Source: Caldilineaceae bacterium SB0661_bin_32 (GTDB lineage: Bacteria; Chloroflexota; Anaerolineae; Caldilineales; Caldilineaceae). From it: 64,000 nt of DNA. Each line of letters begins with the position of its first letter. The stretch's first letter is position 1. The stretch covers positions 1 through 64,000 of the forward strand of contig VXMH01000019.1 of NCBI GenBank assembly GCA_009841235.1. Direction: 5' to 3'. The translations under genes and the position numbers were made by a program. A model generated the notes under the pieces. The model saw nothing but the letters and a program-made list of their open reading frames with translations. It was not told where the DNA came from and did not search any database. This document shows, piece after piece, positions 32,988 through 43,124 of this stretch.

Positions 32988-34874
32988 ATGAGCGAAACGA
33001 TTGAAGCAACCATCAAGACAACGCCGGCGAATGTGGAGGCTGAGCAGGCTGTGCTCGGCTCTCTTCTGATCGATCCGGATGCGATAATAAAGGTCTCAAC
33101 TACACTTCGCGATTCTGACTTCTATCGCGAGCCGCACCAGTGGATATATGGAGCGTTGCAGGCCCTGCATGAACGGCGCGAACCGGCCGATTTCGTGACG
33201 CTCGTCGATGAACTGGAACGGAACGAACGGCTTGAAGAGATCGGTGGTCCGGCCTATATCACACAACTGATCAACAGCACGCCTACGGCCATATATGTAG
33301 ACCATTACGCGCGCATCGTAGAACGCACCGCCACTCTGCGGCGCCTGATCGGGGCGGCCAACCAGATCGCCGAACTCGCCTACGACGAGAGCCACGACGT
33401 TAACGAAGTTGTCGACAGGGCCGAGGCAATTATTTTCGGCGTCAGCGAGAGCCGTATCCACAGAGATCTGACACCGGTCTCGCGGATATTGGACGAAGTC
33501 GTCGACCAGATCGACTTTCTGGCCCGCAATCAGGACAAGCTGATGGGCGTTCCTACCGGCTTCGTTCTGCTTGACAAGATGCTGGGCGGCTTCCAGAAGA
33601 GTGACCTGATCATTGTTGCCGGCCGCCCTGGAATGGGCAAGTCCAGCCTGGGACTGTCAATTGCCCAGAATGCCGCCCGCAGCTACAACGCCCGCGTTGC
33701 CATCTTCAGCCTGGAGATGAGCAGCGAGCAGGTTGTTCAACGCCTGCTCTCTATCGAGACCGCCATCGACAGTCATCGCTTGCGAATGGGTCAGATCGAT
33801 GAGGAAGAATGGCCGGTCCTGGTTGAAGCCGCGAATATACTCGCCGGCACCAGCATCTTTATCGACGACACGCCCAGCGCATCGGTGTTGGAGATCAGGA
33901 CCAAGGCGCGCCGGCTCTACGCCGAAAGCGGCATCGATCTGATCGTCGTCGATTACATGCAGCTCATGTCTGGCGGTGGTGGAGGACCGCGAGGAGAAAA
34001 CCGTCAGCAGGAGATCAGTTTTATCAGCCGCTCTTTGAAGGGGCTGGCCCGGGAACTCAACGTGCCCGTTATCGCCCTCAGCCAACTGAGCCGGGCCGTC
34101 GAGACCCGGGCAAACAACAAGCCGGTACTCTCCGACCTGCGCGAAAGCGGCTGCCTCTGCGGCGACACACGCGTCTACCTGCCCGAATTGGGCCTGTCAT
34201 GTCCGATATCGGAACTCGTGCATCGCAGAGAGTTCAAAATTGCGGCCCTCGATCAGACAAGACAAGGCCTGGCGCCGGCCAGCGTCAGCAACGCCTTCTG
34301 CACTGGCGCCAAGCCGGTTTTCCGCCTTACGACAAAACAGGGACGAACGATTCGCGCGACCGCCAATCACAAGTTTCTCTCCGAACAGGGATGGAAGCGT
34401 CTGGACGAGCTGCGCAGCGACGAAAGAGTTGCCGCGGTCAATGCGAACGCCGGGCCGCCGCTCGTGCAGGCGTCTGACCCGTCTTCCGGGGTTACGAGAC
34501 CCGACGCGATAGTGGGTCCACAACCAACTGCCGCCGCACAGACCGCAACGATGGCGGGTGCGGTACTCTGGGACCAGGTGGCCTCGATTCATGCTGATGG
34601 GATTGAAGAGGTATACGATCTCACAGTGCCGGTCTATCACAACTTCGCCGCCAACGATTTCATTGTCCATAATTCGATTGAACAGGACGCCGACGTTGTC
34701 ATCTTCGTCTATCGAGAAGACTACTACAACGAAGAAACGGACCAGCAGAACATCGCCGACCTGATGGTCGCCAAGCACCGCCACGGTACGACCGGAACGG
34801 TCAGCCTCTATTTCCGCAAGGAACTGACCCAGTTTCGCGATCTGGAGCTGCGGCAAGAAAACCTGGACTATTGA
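32988..34874 (+). CDS. dnaB: Replicative DNA helicase DnaB containing a mini-intein
   Basis: A 628-residue precursor. DnaB residues 1-388 and 563-628 form a normal 454-residue helicase after splicing. The N-terminal domain opens [16 protein letters not shown]; the RecA-like core has [16 protein letters not shown] (Walker A, about residue 207), [13 protein letters not shown] (Walker B) and [12 protein letters not shown]. The intein interrupts SDLRESG / SIEQDADVV in the catalytic core. DnaB unwinds DNA ahead of the replisome. The following genes (DnaD-like and a double DnaC-like ATPase) are likely its loaders. The ATG at 32988 has a weak ribosome-binding site. Confidence 0.95.
   Translation: MSETIEATIKTTPANVEAEQAVLGSLLIDPDAIIKVSTTLRDSDFYREPHQWIYGALQALHERREPADFVTLVDELERNERLEEIGGPAYITQLINSTPTAIYVDHYARIVERTATLRRLIGAANQIAELAYDESHDVNEVVDRAEAIIFGVSESRIHRDLTPVSRILDEVVDQIDFLARNQDKLMGVPTGFVLLDKMLGGFQKSDLIIVAGRPGMGKSSLGLSIAQNAARSYNARVAIFSLEMSSEQVVQRLLSIETAIDSHRLRMGQIDEEEWPVLVEAANILAGTSIFIDDTPSASVLEIRTKARRLYAESGIDLIVVDYMQLMSGGGGGPRGENRQQEISFISRSLKGLARELNVPVIALSQLSRAVETRANNKPVLSDLRESGCLCGDTRVYLPELGLSCPISELVHRREFKIAALDQTRQGLAPASVSNAFCTGAKPVFRLTTKQGRTIRATANHKFLSEQGWKRLDELRSDERVAAVNANAGPPLVQASDPSSGVTRPDAIVGPQPTAAAQTATMAGAVLWDQVASIHADGIEEVYDLTVPVYHNFAANDFIVHNSIEQDADVVIFVYREDYYNEETDQQNIADLMVAKHRHGTTGTVSLYFRKELTQFRDLELRQENLDY
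34152..34673 (+). other. DnaB mini-intein (174 residues, no endonuclease)
   Basis: The intein starts at Cys (TGC 34152) in [13 protein letters not shown] and ends at VHN before Ser+1 (TCG 34674) of SIEQDADVV. Splicing blocks are visible: [23 protein letters not shown] with the TxxH motif, [37 protein letters not shown] or HNH endonuclease block is missing, so it is a mini-intein that cannot home by itself. The insertion point equals the best-known cyanobacterial DnaB intein site. Confidence 0.95.
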
Positions 34875-34979
34875 TGCGCTTTTCCGCTGGATGCACCCGG
34901 GCTCTGTGCAGCCGCCTGCGCATCACACTGATGACGCCCCGGCTATCGACATGAAGGCGCCTTTTCCGTCGGAGCAGAT

Positions 34980-35717
34980 GTGACTCGACAACTTCCAGGC
35001 TTTATTGGTTTTCCTGAACAGGGTATGCAGGCCGTCGTCGTTCCGGATCTGTTTTTCGTCGACCTTCTCCCCCAGATCGACGACCTTGCGGAGCTGAAGC
35101 TGACAGTCTACTTCTTCTGGTTGCTGAACGGGCAGGAAGGAGCGCTGCGCTTTGTCCGCGGGGACGACCTGCGCCGGGACGAAGCGCTTCTGATGAGCCT
35201 GAGCCTGGATAGCGAACTGCGCACTCCCTTGAACGTGCTGGAAGACGCGCTCAAACGCGCGGTCGTCCGCAACACGCTGATCCGAATGGATGTGGATGCG
35301 AACGCGCATGACGGCGTGAAGAGCCAAAACGGTCCGAGCCGGCAGAATGAAGGCGTCTCTCCTTCAGAAGACAGGGAGAACCCAATCGAGGACTGGTATT
35401 TTCTGAATACGGCCAGAGGACGCCAGTCCGTCGCAGCCATCCGCCAGGGCAGGTTGGCTGAGCTGCAGGGAATCATACCCGCCCAAGCCCGGCTGCAGGT
35501 TGAGCGACCGAATATCTTCGTGCTATACGAGCAGAACTTCGGCTTGATGACAGCCATGATCGCCGACCAGCTCAGGGACCTGGAAAAAAGCTACCCTCCC
35601 GACTGGATCACTGAGGCAATGGAGATCGCTCTGCTCAACAACAAGCGCCACCTGAACTACATCCGGGCGATACTGAGAAGGTGGGAGACGGAAGGCAAGG
35701 ACGAAGGTTATGGATGA
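34980..35717 (+). CDS. DnaD-domain replication protein
   Basis: A 245-residue protein. The C-terminal part carries the DnaD/phage-replication domain with [20 protein letters not shown] and [20 protein letters not shown], the DnaD signature (about residues 178-240). The N-terminal half resembles a winged helix used for DNA binding ([33 protein letters not shown]). DnaD remodels DNA and helps load DnaB in Firmicutes; here it lies between dnaB and the DnaC-type gene. The GTG start at 34980 is used. Its end overlaps the next gene by 8 bases, so they are cotranslated. Confidence 0.85.
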   Translation: MTRQLPGFIGFPEQGMQAVVVPDLFFVDLLPQIDDLAELKLTVYFFWLLNGQEGALRFVRGDDLRRDEALLMSLSLDSELRTPLNVLEDALKRAVVRNTLIRMDVDANAHDGVKSQNGPSRQNEGVSPSEDRENPIEDWYFLNTARGRQSVAAIRQGRLAELQGIIPAQARLQVERPNIFVLYEQNFGLMTAMIADQLRDLEKSYPPDWITEAMEIALLNNKRHLNYIRAILRRWETEGKDEGYG

Positions 35718-37167
35718 GTTGAAAGACCTTCTGCGGGGCATGACTGAAGGGATGAATGGGGGCAAGGCGCCAAGGCGGGACCGTCCGGCGCCGCCGGGCC
35801 TGCCTTCACGCTCGCAGCGTCTGGGCCGCACCGAGCCGGCCCTTTGCAAAAGGTGCGGCGGCGCGGGCTTTCTCATCGACGATCTGCCGGTGGGCCATCC
35901 CGATTATGGCAGACCCGTCCCTTGTCGTTGCAAGTTGGACGAACGCCGCTCGAGACGGCGCAGCCATTTCAAAGACGCTCACAAGCTGGCAGCGCTGGCG
36001 CGCTTCACTTTCGAGACTTTCAATACAGATCTTTCCTATCTCCCCCCCCATAAACTTGGCAGCCTGGTCAGGGCCTATGACGCGGCGCACGAATTTGCGT
36101 TGAAACCCGAGGGTTGGCTGCTGTTCACCGGCACATATGGATGCGGGAAGACCCACCTCGCCGCGGCCATCGCCAACCACCGCATCGAAAACGATCACTC
36201 AGCCGTTTTCGTCGTTGTACCCGACCTGTTGGACCACCTGCGTTCCACCTTCGGTCCCAGCAGCGAAGCCAGCTATGACGACGTCTTCGACGAAGTGCGA
36301 AACACCGCCGTTCTGGTCCTTGACGATCTTGGTGTACAGGTCGCAAGTCCCTGGACGCAGGAGAAGATGTTTCAGATTCTGAATGACCGGTACAACAGAC
36401 AGCTGCCGACCGTCCTGACGACAAATCAGCGGCTCGAAGACCTGGACCAACGACTGCGCAGCCGGCTTCAGGACCAGGAACTCGTAAGGAACTTCCCCAT
36501 ACTTGCAACAGATTATCGCGCCGGCGCAAACCCGGGTCAGGGCGATCTGAGTACACTCTCCTTTCACGCATCGCACACGTTCGAGGCGTTTGACGTGCAG
36601 CGGCGCAACGCTTCAGTGCAAGTTAACGCCAATCTGCGAAGAGCAAGGGAAGCGGCGGAGGCGTTCGCATCCAGTCCCAGTGGCTGGTTAATCCTTTTGG
36701 GCGCCAGCGGCGCTGGCAAGACCCATTTGGCGGCGGCGATTTCGAATACTCTGCGAGCCGGTGGGCTGGACGACGTTATGTTCGTGGTTGTACCGGACCT
36801 GCTCGATTACCTGCGGGCAGCCTTTAATCCCCAGTCCCCCGTACCTTACGACCGCCGCTTTGACGAATTGAAACGCACTCCCATGCTCGTTCTGGACGAT
36901 CTTGGGACGGAGAGCGCAACACCCTGGGCCAAAGAAAAGCTGTTTCAACTCCTCAACTACCGCTACACGGCTCAGAAGACCACTGTCATTACTTCAAGAG
37001 TGCCTGAGGACAGACTGGAGCCCTGGCTGCGCACTCGCATTAACGATGCGATCCATTGCCAGGTGTTGACTCTTGAGACGACCAGCTATCGCGGCAGCGC
37101 CGATCAGGTGGAAGCCCGTCAGCTGAAGCAGCCGCAGAAGCCATCAAGCGGCGAAATCCCCTACTGA
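35710..37167 (+). CDS. Helicase loader with two fused DnaC/DnaI-type AAA+ domains
   Basis: A 485-residue protein built from two successive DnaC/IstB-like ATPase domains. The N-terminal 80 residues have a zinc motif ([11 protein letters not shown] and PCRCK). Domain 1, about residues 90-265: Walker [17 protein letters not shown], Walker [12 protein letters not shown], arginine finger [10 protein letters not shown]. Domain 2, about 285-465: [37 protein letters not shown]. Both keep catalytic residues. [11 protein letters not shown] and [11 protein letters not shown] repeat in both, a clear internal duplication. It presumably loads DnaB on DNA with the DnaD-type protein. A 6-bp hairpin (CCTACT/AGTAGG) overlaps its stop. 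Confidence 0.88.
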   Translation: MDELKDLLRGMTEGMNGGKAPRRDRPAPPGLPSRSQRLGRTEPALCKRCGGAGFLIDDLPVGHPDYGRPVPCRCKLDERRSRRRSHFKDAHKLAALARFTFETFNTDLSYLPPHKLGSLVRAYDAAHEFALKPEGWLLFTGTYGCGKTHLAAAIANHRIENDHSAVFVVVPDLLDHLRSTFGPSSEASYDDVFDEVRNTAVLVLDDLGVQVASPWTQEKMFQILNDRYNRQLPTVLTTNQRLEDLDQRLRSRLQDQELVRNFPILATDYRAGANPGQGDLSTLSFHASHTFEAFDVQRRNASVQVNANLRRAREAAEAFASSPSGWLILLGASGAGKTHLAAAISNTLRAGGLDDVMFVVVPDLLDYLRAAFNPQSPVPYDRRFDELKRTPMLVLDDLGTESATPWAKEKLFQLLNYRYTAQKTTVITSRVPEDRLEPWLRTRINDAIHCQVLTLETTSYRGSADQVEARQLKQPQKPSSGEIPY

Positions 37168-37207
37168 GAGTAGGAATTTGACCCCGTTCTGACGCTTAGT
37201 CAGCTTA

Positions 37208-37216
37208 TGATATAAT
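37208..37216 (+). promoter_or_regulatory. Extended -10 promoter of the SH3 lipoprotein gene
   Basis: TGATATAAT, a TG-n extended -10 with a perfect TATAAT (37211-37216); the -35 region is weak. A leader of about 65 bases precedes the ATG at 37289. Confidence 0.55.
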
Positions 37217-37288
37217 CTGTTGGCCCTTTTTCCTCCGTTATATCCGTTTGCCCGTCTGCCTATTGATATGAACAGGGGAATCCGTTCT

Positions 37289-38242
37289 ATGCGCTGGTTA
37301 CGTCTGCCGACCTTCTTGTTTACAGTCCTGCTGGTTGCCGCCTGCGGCTCGCGCGGTGCGTCGGTAGAACCGGCCCTCCCCACGAACACGCCGGTCCCGA
37401 CCTTTACCTCTACTCCCGCCGGCGCAGCCCCCGGGACAGGTGGAGGGCAGGTCAGTTCGCAAACGCCGTCCCAGCCAGCCGCAACACAGGCGCCGCCCGC
37501 GGCAACAGCAACGCCTGAGTCTCCTATGGTAACGATTGGCAATGTACTCATGAATGTTCGCGGAGGCCCGGGCACCAACTACAACGTGATCGGCACGGCT
37601 TCGCCCGGCCAGGAGTTCCGAATCACCGGCAAGAACCCGGGCCTCGGCGACTGGTGGCAGATCGACTACGCAGGCCGGACGGGATGGGTCTTCAGCCAGC
37701 TGGTTACGGCAATGAATGCCGAAACCGTGCAGGTGGCCCTGGTCATTCCGGCGCCCCCGCCGCCGACTGCTACTCCAATCCCGCCGACGCCCGTTCCAGT
37801 GCCGACACAGCCTCCTGCGCCTCGGTATGCCTTCAGGGTCGAACATCGAGGTGACTGTTTGCCTAACCAGCGATCTACATATTTTGACGGATTCGTCAAG
37901 GACGCTGGCGGCAATTTTAAGAATGACGTTTGCGTTCATTTTGCGTTCAACGGACCTCGGCAAACTGTATGTACGGGGTGTCCTTCCGAAAGTGGAACTC
38001 ACGGAAAATGGGGGTTCAATCCATTTGGCGTAGCCCCCGAAGGACAAACAATGACGAAATCAGTTGGCATCACCTTTGAGATTTATGTAGTCAGATGCCC
38101 AGCCAATTTGCAGCCAAATGGTCGTCCGAGAAATGTATTTACGTCCAAAGATTTTTCAGATTTATCGCCACTCTCGGAGAAATGGGCAGAATCCTATGGT
38201 GAGAGCACGGCTTGCTCCAAAATAACTTTCCAAGAGAACTAG
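37289..38242 (+). CDS. SH3-domain lipoprotein with unusual C-terminal domain
   Basis: A 317-residue lipoprotein. Signal and lipobox are FLFTVLLVAACGS; a Thr/Pro-rich linker follows. A bacterial SH3 domain (GNVLMNVRGGPGTNYNVIGTA...GDWWQIDYAGRTGWVFSQLV) covers about residues 83-145, a second Pro/Thr linker follows, and the C-terminal 130 residues hold four or more Cys (CLPNQRS, VCTGCPSESGTHGKWGFNP, VVRCPAN). That module is AT-richer than the rest and has no recognised family. ATG 37289 is preferred: AGGGGA lies 9 bases upstream; ATG 37268 lacks it. It is the outermost layer, likely binding cell-wall sugars. Confidence 0.8.
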   Translation: MRWLRLPTFLFTVLLVAACGSRGASVEPALPTNTPVPTFTSTPAGAAPGTGGGQVSSQTPSQPAATQAPPAATATPESPMVTIGNVLMNVRGGPGTNYNVIGTASPGQEFRITGKNPGLGDWWQIDYAGRTGWVFSQLVTAMNAETVQVALVIPAPPPPTATPIPPTPVPVPTQPPAPRYAFRVEHRGDCLPNQRSTYFDGFVKDAGGNFKNDVCVHFAFNGPRQTVCTGCPSESGTHGKWGFNPFGVAPEGQTMTKSVGITFEIYVVRCPANLQPNGRPRNVFTSKDFSDLSPLSEKWAESYGESTACSKITFQEN

Positions 38243-38658
38243 CGGCGAGCAGGTAGGCTCTATGAACGCGTTTGAGTTGAGATCACCAATTTTCTGTGGA
38301 ACGGCTTGCGAGACGTTCTATTCGTGAACCACAGGGTACCCAGCTGCTTGGGCCTTATCCGCCTGAGAATGGAATCTCCGCTCCTCAAGTAGGCAAATTC
38401 AAAGGGCGAAGAAAGCAGGCAAAGTGTGAAATAGCGCGATCATGAGCGAATTACGAAGCTTTCATGGACATGCTCTCCGGCTGTGTTGCTAAGTCAACCA
38501 GCCCACTGGCGCCAAGATAAAATTGAGGACGGCCGCAACTAGGGCTCGACTTTCGCCCTCAGAACAATCACGTCTAAGAAGGTGACTCCACTGAAACGCC
38601 TCTTTTTTTCAGTTGTCCTCCTTACTTGGTTAGCCAACCGACAGGTATCTCGAACACT
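38243..38658. other. AT-richer intergenic region, no clear gene
   Basis: About 416 bases between the SH3 lipoprotein and the glycoside hydrolase. One frame near 38320-38445 reads PQGTQLLGPYPPENGISAPQ with a basic tail, which could be the end of a decayed gene, but no family is recognised. The weak ACTGAAA/TTTCAGT stem near 38591-38614 may end transcription. No RNA gene is seen. Confidence 0.4.
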
Positions 38659-39939
38659 GTGAAACGCGCAGTACGTGAAACTCTGATCCTGTGGGCCGGC
38701 CTGCTGCTGTGCGGCGGACTGGCCCTTTTGCTGTTGGCGCTGAACCCCTCCCGCCTGTGGCTCGCGGCTCAGACGGGCGAGACGGACTTCCTCCCCCAGG
38801 TCAAAGGGCTGACCGACCTGGCCGGAGGGATGCTGCGGCCGCAGCCGCATCTTGCCCCGCAGGAAGTGACGGATCATGCCGGCGTCTCTCCGTTCGGCAT
38901 AAACGTCTTCCTCGAACAGGAGGTCGAGCACGCCAAGCGAGAACGGGCAGTACGGCTGGCCGCACAGGCCGGATTCAAGTGGCTGCGGCAGGAGTTTGTC
39001 TGGGAGGACATCGAGGTTCACGGCAAAGGCGATTTCGAGGACCGCCGCCACGAACCGGCCCGCTCCGCCTGGGAAAAATACGATCACATCGTAGCCCTGG
39101 CCGAACAGTACGATATGCAACTTATAGTCAGAATCTCGAATCCACCTGCCTGGAGCCGCGCCAAGGGCAACGAGGCCGGTCCTTACGCGCCGCCCGACAA
39201 CTACCTGGACTTCGCCGATTTCGCCGCCGCCGCGGCCGCCCGTTACCAGGGGCGCGTCCGCTACTACCAGCTGTGGAACGAACCCAATATCTTCCCCGAA
39301 TGGGGTGTCAACACTATTGATCCGGAAGCCTACGTCGAGCTGCTCAAGTCCGGCGCCGCGGCAATCCGCGCCGTCGACCCCGAAGCCGTGATCATCGCCG
39401 GCGCGCTGGCCGCAACCGTAGACCTGGACGGGACGACGGTTCCCGGACGCAGTTTTTCCGACCTGCTTTTCCTGCAGAGGATGTACGATGCCGGCGCGGC
39501 CCCCTACTTCGATGTAATGGCAACGCAGGGCTACGGGCTCTGGTCCGGGCCGACCGACCGGCGCATGCACCCGCGCGTTATGAACTTCGGCCGGCCGCAG
39601 TTCATACGCGATCTGATGGTCGCCAACGGCGACGGGCACAAGCCCATCTGGATAAGCGAGATGAACTGGAACGCGGCCCCGACGGACGTCGAGCCCCGTT
39701 ACGGGCGCGTCAGTCTCGATGAGCAGTCATCGAATCTGCCCCGGGCGTATGAACGCATTCGCGAGGACTGGCCCTGGCTGGGTGTCGCCAACGTCTGGTA
39801 TCTGAAGCGGGCCACCGACCTCTGGGAGCAGAATCGACAGCCGGAGGCCTATTTTCGTCTCCTTGCCCCGGATTTCAGCCCGCAGCCAGTCTATGAATCG
39901 GTCCGGGCCTACATTTCCAGCGCTGGCAGTCAAGACTAG
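38659..39939 (+). CDS. Membrane-anchored glycoside hydrolase (clan GH-A, cellulase-like)
   Basis: A 426-residue protein with an N-terminal hydrophobic anchor (LILWAGLLLCGGLALLLLAL) and a TIM-barrel hydrolase domain. The acid/base Glu is in YYQLWNEPNIFPEW (about residue 210), the nucleophile Glu in PIWISEMNWN (about 335), both clan GH-A positions. It has similarity to GH39/GH5-type proteins found with PMT-family glycosyltransferases. The start is uncertain: GTG at 38659 or TTG at 38626, neither with a good ribosome-binding site. The gene ends 3 bases before the PMT-type gene, so they form an operon. Confidence 0.78.
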   Translation: MKRAVRETLILWAGLLLCGGLALLLLALNPSRLWLAAQTGETDFLPQVKGLTDLAGGMLRPQPHLAPQEVTDHAGVSPFGINVFLEQEVEHAKRERAVRLAAQAGFKWLRQEFVWEDIEVHGKGDFEDRRHEPARSAWEKYDHIVALAEQYDMQLIVRISNPPAWSRAKGNEAGPYAPPDNYLDFADFAAAAAARYQGRVRYYQLWNEPNIFPEWGVNTIDPEAYVELLKSGAAAIRAVDPEAVIIAGALAATVDLDGTTVPGRSFSDLLFLQRMYDAGAAPYFDVMATQGYGLWSGPTDRRMHPRVMNFGRPQFIRDLMVANGDGHKPIWISEMNWNAAPTDVEPRYGRVSLDEQSSNLPRAYERIREDWPWLGVANVWYLKRATDLWEQNRQPEAYFRLLAPDFSPQPVYESVRAYISSAGSQD

Positions 39940-39942
39940 ACT

Positions 39943-42387
39943 ATGTTGAAGATGACGGCGCGACCGTCTCTCCTTCGCTGTGCCATCTTCGTTGCCATTC
40001 TGGCGCTTGCCGCCTTCGTCCGCTTCTACTGCCTCACCTGTTCTTCCCTCTGGCACGACGAAGGCAACTCCTGGGCTGTCGCGCAACGCAGCTTCGATCA
40101 GATCGCCAGAGACGCCGCGGCCGACATCCACCCGCCAGGCTACTATTGGCTCCTGAAGCTCTGGGCCGGTCCGGCCGGCTTCTCCGCCTGGGGGATGCGC
40201 AGCCTTTCCGCACTGGCGGGCCTGCTCTCGGTGGCGGTCGTCTACCGTATCGCGCAGGAGATGGCCGCCGGCACTGCAGGGAACAGTTACAAATTCGCGC
40301 CCCTCGCCGCCTTCCTGGCCGCCCTGAGTCCCTTTCAGGTCTACTACAGCCAGGAAGCGCGCATGTACGCGCTGCTGACCCTGGAAGGCTCTGTACTGAT
40401 GTGGTCGCTCTTCGCCATGGGAAGACGGGTAGCGGCACAGGGCCTGAGCCGCTCGCTTGCCAGGTATGCCGCCCTCTATCTGCTTGCGGCCGCTGCCGGC
40501 CTGTGGACGCATTACATCTTTGCCCTATTGGTGGCCGCGGCGGGGGGAGCCGCCGTCTGGTGGTGGCTGGGCAGCAGGGCGCCGCAGCGTGCAGAAGGGC
40601 GTGAACGGGGCTTCGATACCCCCGTCTACGGGACTGCGTCAGATCGCTGGAAGCCCTTCCTCCTTTTCCTGGTTCTGAACTTCCTCGCGTTGCTGGCCTA
40701 CTCGCCCTGGCTGCCAACGGGCGTTGAACGACTGCTCAGCTGGCCCTCCCAGGAGGGAGCTGCCGGGGCGCTGGAGGGGCTGAGGCTGACGCTTCAGACC
40801 CTTGCCGCAGGGACGGTCCGCACCGGTCCGGAGCTGGCGTGGGGATGGCTTCTGTTGGCCGCCGTTCTTCCCATTTGCGGACTCTGGAATCTGAGGCGCT
40901 CCGACGCCGGCGCGGCTCTGATACTCTGGCTGCTCTTGCCCCTGGGCGCGATGGCCGGTTTCGGTCTGGTCAGTCCCCCGTTCTTGAAATTCCTGCTGAC
41001 ACTTTCACCCGCCTGGTGCCTCGCTGCGGCCGCCTGTCCCCGCTGTCTCCCTGCCCAAACAATTTCGCTCAGCCCACTGAGTTGGTTTCCGGCATCGCAG
41101 AGTCGGGCAGGGAAGGGAGATCCGAAAGCATATCCACTGCCGCTTTCATCAGTTGCCGCCGGCTCAATCGCCGTTCTGGCCGCCGTTCTGGCCGTGACAG
41201 CGCTCCCACCCTACTACGCCGACCCTGCAGCGCGTGACAACTACGCCGGCATCGCCCGGACCGTGGCTGCGCTTGGTGACCCGGATCGGGACATTGTAGT
41301 TCTGAACGCGCCGGGCCAGGCGGATGTTTGGCGCTTCTACGATGTGGGGTTTGACTTCATCCCACTGCCTGCGGACCGGCCTCCCGACCGGGCCGGAACT
41401 GAACGGACACTGGAAAAAGAGACTGCCGAACGCCGGCGAATCTTTGCAGTCTTTTGGGCAACCGAGCAGTCCGACCGGGAGGGTATCGTCGAGAATTGGT
41501 TGGGAAGACACGCTTTCAAAGGATGGGAAAACTGGCAAGGCAATGTACGTTTTGCGACCTTTTCCATGCCAAACGGCCTTACCTGCAATACCCTGGATGA
41601 GCCCCATCTCTTCGACGACGTCGCTGAGCTGTTCGAGCTTTGCCTCTCACAGGAGCCCTTGGCGCCCGGTGATACCCTTATGGTTGGGCTGCGCTGGCGG
41701 CCGCTCAGAACCCCCGATCGGCGTCTCAAAGTAACGGTGCAGCTGCTGGATGCCCGCGATCAGGTGATCGTTCAACGCGACGGCGAACCGGCAGGCGGAT
41801 CATTGCCGGCCACGGCCTGGAAAACCGGCGAGCTTGTCACCGACAATCATGGCCTCTCTCTGCCGTTTGGCACGCCTCCCGGCGACTACCGCCTGATCGC
41901 CGCCGTCTATGATGCCGAAACCGGGTCGCGGCTCTCCGTCGACTCCGGCGACGCAGTTGAGCTCGCCAGGCCGCGCATTATCCGTCCCGAACAGGAGCCG
42001 CCGGTGTCGATTATCCCTCTTCAGCACCGCACGAGCCTTGATTTTGGTCGCCTGGAGGCTGTCGGATACAGCTACCATCGTAAGGCCTTTGCCCATGCGC
42101 CATCGACGGCTCTCTCCGCGGGAGAGATGCTCCAGGTAACGCTGTACTGGAAGGCGCCTTCACCCCTTCCTCCGGACTGGCCGGAGGACCTGAGAATGCG
42201 CCTCGTCCTCGGCGATCAGTCCGCAGAGGCCCCTTTGGCCGGCGGTAACTACCCAACCGGCCGCTGGCGCGCCGGCGAACTGGTCAGGAGCGCCTTCGAA
42301 ATCCAATTCGACGGTTCGGATCCCATGCTCTGGCTGGAAGTCGAGAATACCCGAAAACGCTTGGGCCGCATTCCCCACATCGAATGA
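39943..42387 (+). CDS. PMT/ArnT-family glycosyltransferase (GT39-like), multi-pass
   Basis: An 814-residue protein. The first 460 residues contain a dozen transmembrane helices; the first periplasmic loop has SLWHDEGNSWAVAQ (Asp-Glu, catalytic for GT-C) and DIHPPGYYWLLKLWAGP (PMT/GT39 hallmark, about residues 60-75). A polyprenyl-phosphate sugar donor is expected. The C-terminal 300 residues form soluble beta-rich regions with GDTLMVGLRWRPL and GEMLQVTLYWKAP repeats, each resembling a sugar- or lipid-binding module. It follows the glycoside hydrolase after 3 bases. The acceptor is unknown. Confidence 0.85.
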   Translation: MLKMTARPSLLRCAIFVAILALAAFVRFYCLTCSSLWHDEGNSWAVAQRSFDQIARDAAADIHPPGYYWLLKLWAGPAGFSAWGMRSLSALAGLLSVAVVYRIAQEMAAGTAGNSYKFAPLAAFLAALSPFQVYYSQEARMYALLTLEGSVLMWSLFAMGRRVAAQGLSRSLARYAALYLLAAAAGLWTHYIFALLVAAAGGAAVWWWLGSRAPQRAEGRERGFDTPVYGTASDRWKPFLLFLVLNFLALLAYSPWLPTGVERLLSWPSQEGAAGALEGLRLTLQTLAAGTVRTGPELAWGWLLLAAVLPICGLWNLRRSDAGAALILWLLLPLGAMAGFGLVSPPFLKFLLTLSPAWCLAAAACPRCLPAQTISLSPLSWFPASQSRAGKGDPKAYPLPLSSVAAGSIAVLAAVLAVTALPPYYADPAARDNYAGIARTVAALGDPDRDIVVLNAPGQADVWRFYDVGFDFIPLPADRPPDRAGTERTLEKETAERRRIFAVFWATEQSDREGIVENWLGRHAFKGWENWQGNVRFATFSMPNGLTCNTLDEPHLFDDVAELFELCLSQEPLAPGDTLMVGLRWRPLRTPDRRLKVTVQLLDARDQVIVQRDGEPAGGSLPATAWKTGELVTDNHGLSLPFGTPPGDYRLIAAVYDAETGSRLSVDSGDAVELARPRIIRPEQEPPVSIIPLQHRTSLDFGRLEAVGYSYHRKAFAHAPSTALSAGEMLQVTLYWKAPSPLPPDWPEDLRMRLVLGDQSAEAPLAGGNYPTGRWRAGELVRSAFEIQFDGSDPMLWLEVENTRKRLGRIPHIE

Positions 42388-42456
42388 TCTCTGTGAGCGA
42401 CTGTCAAGCGCAATGCCGCACGTGAATGCCTCTCTCCTCGCCCTTGTGCCTGCACG

Positions 42457-42497
42457 CCCCCGGCGTTACTCACTCCTCACTCCTCTCCACTCTCTCC
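42457..42497. repeat. Dispersed pyrimidine-rich repeat, copy B
   Basis: This copy has an internal duplication (cactcct twice) relative to copy A at 32021-32056. The shared strings are GTTACTCACTCCT and CACTCCTCTCCACTCTCTCC. It lies in the 320-base gap 42388-42707, which has no gene; degenerate bits of the GGGCAGGC palindrome appear near 42440-42458. Confidence 0.6.
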
Positions 42498-42707
42498 TCA
42501 TTCCTTACTCTCTCTCCTCGCAGTCCGACCCGGTTTCCTTTGACAAGGAGCTATGCGCATAGTACGATAGTGCCCGACGTCAATAGTGCTACGAGTCGGG
42601 AGGCAGCCGGGCTTTCGCCTGTCGAGAGGACTTTGCCCGGCCCTTGCAATGCGCTCAAGCCCTGCCAGCGAGATTTTGGGCCTTGGTGCGGGAAAGGACT
42701 ATACCGG

Positions 42708-43088
42708 ATGCGCATGCCAACCCATCCAGTCGTTTTGCCGGATGAGTTGCCCTGCCCAGTAGAAGCGGCCGCGCGCATAATCGGACGGAAATGGACGCTC
42801 CAGATCGTGCACCGCCTTCTCAATGCCAGCAACAAACGGTTCTGTGAGCTCCAGGAGGAGTTGGGGGGCGTCAATCCAGGAACGCTCACCAGCAGACTGA
42901 AAATGCTGGAAGACGAGGGGCTGGTCATGCGCGAACAGGTCAGTTCGATCCCGCCGCATGTCGAGTACAGTTTGACCGATAAGGGCCGCGAATTGGCGCC
43001 TGTGATCGCCGAAATCTCCGATTGGAGCCAGCGCTGGGTCTGCAATGAGGAAGAGAAGGCTGCCGAAAAGCAGCTGAGAACGGCCTGA
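42708..43088 (+). CDS. HxlR-family winged-helix regulator
   Basis: A 126-residue HxlR-type repressor or activator. It has CPVEAAARIIGRKWTLQIVH (HTH entry, about residues 17-36), the recognition helix in NPGTLTSRLKMLEDEGLVMR, the wing PPHVEYSLTDKGRELAPVI and a C-terminal helix. A Cys at the start (LPCPVE, residue 15) is typical of redox- or formaldehyde-sensing members. ATG 42708 has AAAGGA upstream. The next gene, a metallo-beta-lactamase-fold hydrolase, starts 37 bases downstream and may be its target. Confidence 0.88.
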   Translation: MRMPTHPVVLPDELPCPVEAAARIIGRKWTLQIVHRLLNASNKRFCELQEELGGVNPGTLTSRLKMLEDEGLVMREQVSSIPPHVEYSLTDKGRELAPVIAEISDWSQRWVCNEEEKAAEKQLRTA

Positions 43089-43124
43089 GAACTGCCGTAT
43101 CTTTGAAGAGGGAGTGCGACCAAA

